Part shown: positions 56,347 to 64,000 of the stretch, in pieces
Layout: the number at the start of each line of letters is the position of its first letter
Position numbering within the stretch: position 1 is the stretch's first letter
Source of the DNA: Rhizophagus clarus
Taxonomy: Eukaryota > Glomeromycota > Glomeromycetes > Glomerales > Glomeraceae
Assembly: GCA_015698045.1 (NCBI GenBank)
Contig: BLAL01000285.1
Location: forward strand, 1,178,001 to 1,242,000
Reading direction: 5' to 3'
Length of the DNA: 64,000 bases
Translations under genes and position numbers: made by a program
Notes under the pieces: model-generated
What the model saw: only the letters and a program-made list of their open reading frames with translations
Told to the model about the DNA's origin: nothing
The model's database searches: none

Positions 56347-56591
56347 ATATTTTGATTGTTGATTAAGTTATAGGATTAGCAAAAAATAGTTCGAAATTTA
56401 TTAATGATTTAAAGATTTTAATGTATGTAGTAATGTGAAAATATTTTAATTAAAAAAAACATATGTATATATAATAATATAATAAAAATATATTAATATA
56501 TAGCTTTGACGAATTAAATAAGAAATATGTCATAAAAAAGTTTAGTATGCGTTATTTACATTGTATAATAAATTTGCTATCTCTATCTTGT

Positions 56592-57422
56592 TTAATTTAT
56601 GGGTTGGTACGTAGGTGCATAATGCCAACCAACCTTGAATAAAATACCGGATAATAAAATGTTAATAACGGAAGAAATATTAACAAGTAAAAAGCTAATA
56701 TCATATTTAACTCCATAATAGAATTTGTCAGAAGTATGATAAAGATGTGCAATTAGTGCAATTGTAGAATATTGAAGGATCGCTGTATGAAAACAAGGTT
56801 AAGTATTTAGATTATTTTAAATTTCTTTTTTTTAATTAGAAGAATAAATAAGATAATGCTTACCATGAAACCCAATTAAACCAACGAAAATTTTCCAAGC
56901 AATTTGTTCTCTATGAAATGTACCACTAAAAAATACACCAAGGCAATAAATTAAAGTTAAGCCGCCCAACACAGCTGCAATAATCATATTAATTCTAGCT
57001 GCTTTCCATTCTTCGCAAAATCCTTCTTCCTCACAATCTCCAAATTCAATCAAAGGAAATTCTCTGCAATTTGTATCTAATGTTGAACATTTCTTAGAAA
57101 GAAAAAAAAAAAAATTTTTTTTTAATATACAAATATAAAATTTGATCTGAAGAAAAGACGCTATAATATTTACTTGAAATAGACCATAATTCGTTACGGC
57201 TCTATGCGGTCTTGGACTTTCGAAAATTAACCTTGATCAAAATAAAAGAACATTTATTATTATATAAACCTCATTTGTAAATATAATCAACTTTTGCCTT
57301 GTCTAAACGGTTCCATTGAGATTAGAAACTTACCATTTGGGTATAATTAACGAAGCCAGCCCACAAATATAAGTTGCAGTGAAAGTTAAAGAAACTAAAA
57401 CATATGTTATAGTATTAGGCAT
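56592..57422 (-). CDS. Four-TM membrane protein, claudin/PMP22-like
   Basis: Four exons: 57422-57334, 57231-57174, 57092-56864 and 56782-56592, 188 residues. TM1 is YVLVSLTFTATYICGLASLI. It is followed by an outward loop with four cysteines (KCSTLDTNC, FGDCEEEGFC). TM2 is MIIAAVLGGLTLIYCLGVFF, with TM3 about 112-135 and TM4 about 150-170 (FLLVNISSVINILLSGILF). The layout (short N-terminus, Cys-bearing first loop, four helices) resembles the claudin/PMP22/SUR7 group. No specific motif allows a firmer name. Confidence 0.8.
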
Positions 57423-57894
57423 TTTTTATTTCCAACAGAGGAGAATTAAAAATGACCAGATATTTTATACTAATTTTCATATTGTTAATTGAATATCCAA
57501 ATTTGGTAAGCGAAAGTATCAATACGTCATTTCCTGGGGGCAATTACCGAGGGGAATGGCTAAATCGCGACACTATCACCTTATTGATCACGTGTAATGA
57601 AAATTATTAATTTAAATTGAATATCCGTAATTAATAATTGACAATTTTATATCATATGTAAATAAATTATTAAATTTATTAAATTCATAACATATTTTGC
57701 TAATATGAGTGTTTGATTAAAAAATTTTTCATAACCATACGAATATAGTACAAAGTTGCAATAATAATTTAAGCCAATAAGGTAACCGTCAAGCAAATAG
57801 ATATTTTCTTTAATCATTACGACTATTTCTGTTAAAATTAAAGAACTTTTTAGTATTTATTCACAAATCATGCAATAAATTGTGATAACATATG
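57423..57894. other. Intergenic, nothing seen
   Basis: 470 bp between two minus-strand genes. It includes the promoter of the four-TM gene and the 3' region of the BAR gene. A TGATCACGTGTAATG element (CACGTG E-box) lies at 57584-57599. Confidence 0.4.
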
Positions 57895-58991
57895 TTACCT
57901 ATATAAAGCTTCCTGTGCAACTTGCATTTCATCAATCTCCGGCGCAAGTTCAGCAAGTGTTTCATATGCTTCTTTATAAAATGCCAATTGTGCTGTCACC
58001 AATTCTGCAAGGTTTCGAAGAGGTTCTGGCTGAAATTTTGAATTAATGATAATAACGAGAATGTTATTAATATTTGAATGATCGAAGAATATAAATAATT
58101 TTCTTCACATACCGTTTCGAGTACAGATTTCATTAATGTAGTTGCTTCCTCAACAGCAGCTACAAACTGATCTTCTGCTTGTTCAACTTCTAATCTTGCA
58201 GCCTCTGATCTTTCCCCACGAATAGACTTATATCTTCTCTTAGCACTATCAAGCGCCAACCGTGTTGAATTAACATTTCTTCTTGCCCTCATAGCAAATT
58301 GAATACTAGTATTAAGTGTTATATTGAATGGTTGAACAAATTTCTGAGTAATTTCAGAATCCATCTTAATTCTATGGTCTCCAATACGTTCTTGTACAGT
58401 CGCGTATTTATTCAATGCAGCTCCGAAAGGATCTTCTGTACCTAATAACTCAGCACCTTGTGTACAAGAGCGCGCTAAAGCGTGATGATAAGTTTTTGGC
58501 TGTGGTAGTGCCGTAGTTTCTGTCTCCCGTGATTCTACAGGACTTTGGGTCAGATTTTTAATTTGATCACCAACGCTACGTGAAAGCACTTTTACAGTTT
58601 CTTGAATTTGCCCAGGATAGTCATACGATGAATTTGTGTGAATTCGAGTGATTTTGAGTATATTTTCATGAACTGTTCGAAGAGCATCAACGCGCTTTCA
58701 ATTCGTATGATTATTAAGTCAAATGCAGAGATTTAGTTAAAAATTGAAGTCGTGATATTGAACAAGCTGAGCTTAAATAATCTGTTAAGATATTAACCAA
58801 CTCAAGTTCTTTATACTCTTGAGGTAGATCAGTTATATCTTCCGCAGTTCCAAGTTTCTCCGATGCAAGCTACAAAAAGTAATTTTATAGATGAAAGAGA
58901 TATGTATGTGCTTTCAGCACTAAAGCTTAAGTCCTCGAACCTGAAATGCTTGACTGATATTCTTAGTAAATGCTCGAGAAATGTTGTTCAT
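57895..58991 (-). CDS. BAR-domain protein, Gvp36-like
   Basis: Four exons: 58991-58941, 58869-58798, 58694-58113 and 58029-57895, 279 residues. The sequence is largely alpha-helical, with an amphipathic N-terminus (MNNISRAFTKNISQAFQLA) as in N-BAR proteins. Helices follow: YKELELRVDALRTVHENILK, PFNITLNTSIQFAMRARRNV, LALDSAKRRYKSIRGE and VEQAEDQFVAAVEEATTLMK. The C-terminus is LAELVTAQLAFYKEAYETLA. This order matches the Gvp36/BAR family, whose dimers bind and bend Golgi and plasma membranes. It is divergent from the lyase gene at 59223, with 231 bp between start codons. Confidence 0.88.
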
Positions 58992-59222
58992 TTCGGTTTA
59001 GTCTATGTCTAATTAGTTTATTAAAAGAGTTTTTTTATCGTAACCAACGGTAAATATGAGTAGTCTCTCACGTAAAAAGTCCGAGTGATAAGCCGAATTT
59101 CATACGTAATCATATAATTGGCGAAAAAACTGTAAATCGAATTTCAGGGGTTCCGGTGATGAATCGTGATTTGATATATATATATATAAGCTGGACCACA
59201 TTTAACCAAACTTAATTAAAAA
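58992..59222. promoter_or_regulatory. Short bidirectional promoter, BAR protein / Dpl1
   Basis: 231 bp separate the two divergent start codons. A TATA-like run (GATATATATATATATAAGC) at 59172-59190 lies about 35 bp upstream of the lyase start. No clear TATA faces the BAR gene. Confidence 0.6.
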
Positions 59223-61305
59223 ATGTCTTCATTAGTTTCTCCACGAAAATTAATCGAATTTACATTTGTATTGTTAAATTCTCCTAAATTAATTCATTTG
59301 AAAAACTTTATATTTATTTTAGTATTATACCGATATGGTTCTATGTTATTAAGTAAAATTGCTGTTCAAGGAGTACGTCGCACCTGTATAGATTTTTATC
59401 TCGTTATTGGTGGTGCAGTTTTTAGGTTAATAACAAGTGCTCCTGGCGCAAAAGGCAAGATTCAAGCCGAACTCGATAAAACAATAAGAGAATTGGAAGA
59501 AAAAATTGCCCCAAAAGAACCAGGTGTACCAAGATATCTTTCATTACCAGATGTTGGTTTTAGTGACACTCGAATAAGAGAAGAATTGAAAAGGTAATTA
59601 ATCAATCTCCCTATTATTATTTAGCATCATTAACATCAAAATATAGATTCTTAATTGAAATCAATATTTTAAGATATCAGGACATGGATAGTGATGTAAA
59701 GTGGGAGGATGGTAGGGTATCTGGTGCGGTATATCATGGAGGCAAAGATCACTCAAAAATACTTAATGAAGCATATTCAATATTCTCTGTAAGTAATCCT
59801 TTGCATCCTGAAGTATTTCCTGGTATAAGAAAAATGGATGCTGAAGTTGTCGCGATGGTACTTGACATGTACCACGCACCAACTAATGCAGGAGGGACTA
59901 CAACTTCAGGTGGTACCGAAAGCATCTTGATGGCATGTAAGGCATATCGCGATTGGGCAAGAAAAGAGAAAGGAATTACTGAACCTGAAATGTAAGTTCT
60001 AAGTTTCTCAAGATTAATGATTATACAACTTTTAACTGTTTCATGTGCCTAATGATAGGGTTGTACCAGAAACTATACATGCGGCATTCGATAAAGCAGC
60101 TGGTTATTTTGGAATTAAAATTATAAAAATCCCAATTGATCCTAGCGGTTATCGTGTTGATACCAAAGCTGTTAGCAGAGCAATTAATAAAAATACGGTT
60201 ATGGTAATCAATTATTATATAATTTACTGACAAATTAAAAAACTTTCTAAGGAATTTAATTTCGATAGATTGCGGGTTCAGCTCCGAATTTCCCACATGG
60301 AATAATTGACGACATTCCTACATTAGCAGCAATTGCAAAAAAACGTAATATAGGTATGCATGTTGATTGTTGCTTGGGTAGTTTTTTGGTACCATTTTTG
60401 GAAGAAGCGGGATTTCCTGCTCAACCTTTCGATTTCAGACTCGATGGAGTAACTTCAATATCATGTGACACGCACAAGGTAGTGGCATTTTTAAGAAAAA
60501 CTTTTTACTATAACAGATTTTATGCTAATTCTAATTTATATAACGTTGTCACGTAGTATGGATTTGCACCAAAAGGTTCTTCAGTGATCATGTATCGCAC
60601 AAAAAGCCTTCGTAAATATCAATATTTTTTCTGTCCAGATTGGACGGGAGGAATTTATGCTTCGCCCACAATTGCCGGATCACGGTAATTTTCTTACAAT
60701 AAAGTGATTGATGCAAACAATACATATGTACATTACTAATATATCTCTGTTTGGATTGTCTATAGCCCCGGTGCGTTAATCGCCGGATGTTGGGCATCTT
60801 TAATGAGAATGGGAAGAAATGGGTATATTGATGCCACAAAAAAGATCGTAGGATGTGCGAAGATAATTGGAGCCGGGTGAGTTAGAAATCAATCGTTATT
60901 TCCTAATAAACTTTATATTTACTATGTTTTATGTCTTATGTCTTATTAAGCATCCGTCAAATGGACGAATTATTTGTATATGGAAAACCACTTGTATCGG
61001 TAGTAGCTTTCGGTTCAAAGACACTAAATGTTTATGACATTAGCGATAAAATGTCCACTAAAGGATGGAATTTAAATTCAATGCAGAATCCGCCAGCGGT
61101 TCATATTGCATGTACTCTACTTACAGTAGATCATGCCGAACAGTTTTTGCAGGATCTTAGAGAATCTGTTAATGAGATTAAGTCTGAACCAAATAGAAAA
61201 TCTTCTGGGACCGCTGCTATTTATGGAATGGCCGCTAGCATACCGGACAAGTCGATCGTAAATGAGGTCGCTTGTGGATTTCTAGATGCATTATATTCCG
61301 CATGA
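59223..61305 (+). CDS. DPL1: Sphingosine-1-phosphate lyase
   Basis: Seven exons: 59223-59593, 59674-59991, 60059-60203, 60269-60478, 60557-60684, 60766-60876 and 60951-61305, 545 residues, close to the family length. The enzyme is PLP-dependent and cleaves long-chain base phosphates to fatty aldehyde and ethanolamine phosphate at the ER membrane. An N-terminal membrane segment ([20 protein letters not shown]) precedes the type II decarboxylase-like fold: [52 protein letters not shown] and the PLP lysine in [14 protein letters not shown] (Lys348, at the exon 4/5 boundary). [20 protein letters not shown] and TWIxR-like [14 protein letters not shown] follow. All catalytic blocks are intact. Confidence 0.96.
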
Positions 61306-61761
61306 TTTTGATTAACTCGAAAACACTTCCGATTGAGTTGATTATCCTATCAATTTACTTTATTCAATTGAACTTTCTTCACCTTTTTTATTTATTTATT
61401 TTAGAAAATGATGTCTCCGAAAAAAAAATATAAATATATATTTTTGCATGTGATTTTACGTTTAATATATAAACAAAAATAACAAAAATAAATTAGTACA
61501 ACTTTTAATAATGAAACAAGCAAATGTTGATCCATACTTTAATCGCATAATAACGGGAAATATTAAACTGAATTAAGTTACATTCACATTTTGGTGAATC
61601 ATTTATCTATTTGATCCTTATCAAACAATCATGATTGTTTTTAGTATATCTTTAAGCATAATTTTTTTCGGCACTTCCCTGTTTCTAATTATTTTTTTTC
61701 CTATCTCTTATTATATTTCTACGAGAATCATATAAAACCAAAATTAATAGAAACAGAAACA
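61306..61761. other. Intergenic, nothing seen
   Basis: 456 bp between two plus-strand genes. Probable lyase 3' end (AAAAAAAATATAAATATATA near 61420) and promoter of the small membrane protein. No other signal. Confidence 0.4.
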
Positions 61762-62507
61762 ATGTTTATTATTAGTACTATTATGAAACTTTTTAGAGTT
61801 TCGTTCGCAATCATGACACTTTTAGTGATTGCAGTAAACCGGTGGATGGCTTTTGCAGTTCAATTATCAATGATGTACTTATTTCCTTTATTTTCTAACA
61901 GAAATTTATTCTTTTTTTTTTTTTTTTTAAAAAAAAACATTACTAAGTTGTCAATTTTCGTTCTAGGTTTTGTATATGGAATTCACTCTTAGTAGTAATT
62001 GGAATTGTTTCAACGATTCAAACAGCAGTGGGATTTTGTTTTGATGTAATGAAATTAACATCAGGAAGTAAAGCTTTGCTAAGTTCAAAATCTTCAGCAA
62101 CATTAAAAGATAAAAATCGAGGACCACAAGGATATTGGCAAAGTAGAAGAAAAACATATCAAGAAATGATAGATAAATTATATGTTAAATATATGGAAAA
62201 GTTAATTGGAGTACAACAACAACAAGCACAATATTGGAATTATGATTCTCAATATGTTTATCCTCAATCAAGATACCAAAATAGAAGGGGAAGTGAAGTT
62301 TATGTTGAAGATGGTAGAAATAATGTCGAATATTATCACTATAATAATATGAATGGTTATGGTTATGATTATGATGATGAACTCTTGGACAATGGTGAAG
62401 GTTCCAGCGATAGAAACTATGAAACAAATTCTGATGGGATTAGCGAAGAAAGTTGTTTTACAAACGATATGAAAATCACTGAAGATACCGCTTCAATTAT
62501 GGAATAA
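61762..62507 (+). CDS. Small two-TM membrane protein, unknown
   Basis: Two exons, 61762-61874 and 61967-62507 (junction ATGAT|gtactt...tctag|GTTTTG), 217 residues. Two hydrophobic segments: FRVSFAIMTLLVIAVNRWMA and, across the splice site, SLLVVIGIVSTIQTAVGFCF. They are followed by a hydrophilic tail with basic (SRRKTYQEMIDKLYVKYMEK), Gln/Tyr-rich (VQQQQAQYWNYDSQYVYPQ) and acidic parts. An alternative start is the Met at 61783. I recognise no family. The intron carries a T-then-A palindrome. Confidence 0.65.
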
Positions 62508-62964
62508 TAGTCGTGTTATCATCAACACAACTTAAGAGCTGTGCTTTTATTTGTGTTTATTTATTTTATTATTTAAATTTCATTTTTCGAATTCTCTACT
62601 CGAGGAGAGTAAAGATTTTGACTCCTGTATTTTATAATATAAGAAAAAAATAGAACTTATTTTTATAAAGTATGGCAATTTATTCGTGTTTAATCCTTAG
62701 AAGGAAATAAAATAAAAAAATCTCATTCTTTATATAACCTTGCCTTTCGTGTCTAGATTTACTAGAGTAATGTTAAAACCACTAACGTGATATATGTTCT
62801 AAATCAGAAAAGAAATTTATCGCGACATACATATTTATTAAAAAGCAATCATCACGGGAGGTCGAAGTGATCTTTAACTGGCAACAGTTTCCGTATCTAA
62901 AAGATCGTTGATATAAGAAAATAATCCAAGAGTTTATTTTTATTAAAATATCAAATTTATTTAA
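62508..62964. terminator. Convergent 3' region
   Basis: 456 bp between convergent genes. AATAAAATAAAAAAATC at about 62706 and the A/T-rich stretch near 62640-62660 are candidate polyadenylation signals. Nothing else seen. Confidence 0.35.
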
Positions 62965-64000
62965 TTATAATCGAGCCTCACCACTCGATCGTGGAACTCC
63001 AAGTTCCAATAATTTTCCAAATGCAGCAGCGAAATCATTAAAGAATGTATTTTTATCATTGGCATATTCTTCAACAATTTTTTTGAATTCCGGGTCCTCG
63101 CGGAATGCCATGTCAGCCGGCAACATCATAATTCTATCATTTTCATCTTTATATTGTTTTATTCCGTTGTCTAATTCTTTTATGGACCAATTCTTCTTCA
63201 ATAATTGAACATAACTAAAAAAAATGGGAAGGAAAGGATTAAATATTAAATCAAATATTAAGAGGTCAAGATAAATCGATTCGTCTAATACTTACAATTG
63301 ATTATTAAATTTGGTCGGAGTTAAGGTCCAAGCACCTTCATATCCTGAGCGATCTTTGTGACATCGACCGAGACAATGAGCTCCAATGAGAGCAACTATC
63401 TCCCTAAAATTTGTCAAACCAATATAAATTGAAGGTTCAACAACTATTTCATTATCTACAAATTATTAAAATTGTGAATACTACCGATCGTTGAATCCCA
63501 TACGATAGAAAACATCTCGAATATGTTGTTCGCCAAGTTCGGCGTTTGGAAGACGACCGTTGGGTGGAACTAAACCTTCATCAGTGGCATCAACACGACC
63601 AGATTTCCACGGAACAATTGGTCCACCTAATTCATTAATAGCAACAACACCGGCAAGAGTCCAGAGATCGGCATCTGTTATAAATATTAATATATATATA
63701 TTTTTTTTAATGAAAAATCTTGCGGAGAGTTCTTCAGTTATAAAATAATAGGTTGTTGAATAAGACGAAAACTTACAAGAAATCCAAGGATGTTTTTCTT
63801 TTATTGATTCTAGTTCATTTCGTGCAATATCTAAGCCATTATTAGCGGCATCAGAACTTTCAAGAGAAAATCTCATGGTAGCTCCATTAGAACCACCGTT
63901 TTTTTTGTCCTTATCATAAGTTCCAGAAGCGTGCCATGCTAAACGTACAAAAATCGGACCAAGTCCATCTTGAGACAATTCTTTCTTGTGAATAAGTTGT
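62965..64000 (-). CDS. CCP1: Cytochrome c peroxidase, partial at window edge
   Basis: Exons on the minus strand: 64000(continuing)-63777, 63674-63485, 63403-63296 and 63214-62965. The frame enters at the window edge with [20 protein letters not shown]. Distal Arg/Trp/His lie in [13 protein letters not shown], then [10 protein letters not shown] and [17 protein letters not shown]; the proximal His is in [17 protein letters not shown]. The C-terminus is [20 protein letters not shown]. It is a class I haem peroxidase that uses cytochrome c to reduce hydrogen peroxide, usually in the mitochondrial intermembrane space. The N-terminus and any targeting peptide lie outside the window. Confidence 0.93.

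Noticed and set aside
1-64000. tRNA, rRNA genes and CRISPR arrays
   Set aside because: No cloverleaf with A and B boxes, no rRNA-like conserved blocks and no regularly spaced identical repeats with unique spacers were seen.

Overview
The window is AT-rich eukaryotic DNA and most resembles an arbuscular mycorrhizal fungus (Glomeromycotina, Rhizophagus-like). The reasons are short GTA...AG introns of about 60-100 nt, long T/A homopolymers, dense repeats, and fungal genes: Ino1, a stomatin-like SPFH protein, a Gvp36-type BAR protein, Dpl1, cytochrome c peroxidase and glyoxal oxidase. The assignment is inference; there is no rRNA or other species marker in the window.

Layout. 1-9.8 kb: repeat-rich sequence with lineage-specific genes. 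These are a Q/P-rich gene with a truncated duplicate, a double zinc-knuckle protein, a multi-exon gene of unknown function, a Cdc20/Cdh1-type WD40 remnant and a Tc1/IS630-type transposase remnant. 9.9-13.7 kb: two satellite arrays in opposite orientation around a small two-exon ORF. 13.85-17.4 kb: a decayed CACTA/Plavaka-type DNA transposon. 17.5-19.2 kb: GATATCGT-rich repeats and a large palindrome. 19.2-21.3 kb: remnants of protease-like and unknown coding sequence.

21.86-39.30 kb: one old composite element with long terminal inverted repeats of about 430 and 364 bp. It carries a Polinton-type DNA polymerase B and a retroviral-type integrase. Where a Polinton would be expected to show capsid, ATPase and cysteine-protease genes, it shows a Gag-like zinc-knuckle protein, a retropepsin-like protease and coiled-coil proteins. 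It is treated here as a fossil: broken in several places and interrupted by two younger hAT-type insertions. One is a 4.76-kb autonomous-type element, the other a 544-bp non-autonomous one; both have clean 8-bp target duplications. The Gag-plus-PolB gene set is the most unusual thing in the window.

39.3-64 kb: ordinary gene-dense host chromosome. In order: an acidic PPxY-repeat protein (-), a ten-exon glyoxal oxidase (-), a GT37-like fucosyltransferase (+), INO1 (+), an SPFH/stomatin protein (+), a four-TM membrane protein (-), a BAR protein (-) divergent from sphingosine-1-phosphate lyase (+), a small membrane protein (+) and the 3' part of cytochrome c peroxidase (-). Exon boundaries for these were derived by hand from splice sites and frame. 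All complete multi-exon models in this stretch close in frame, which supports them. INO1 (inositol for phosphoinositides and inositol-phosphoceramide), Dpl1 (sphingolipid breakdown), the SPFH scaffold and the BAR protein all act on membrane lipids, but no co-regulation is shown by the sequence.
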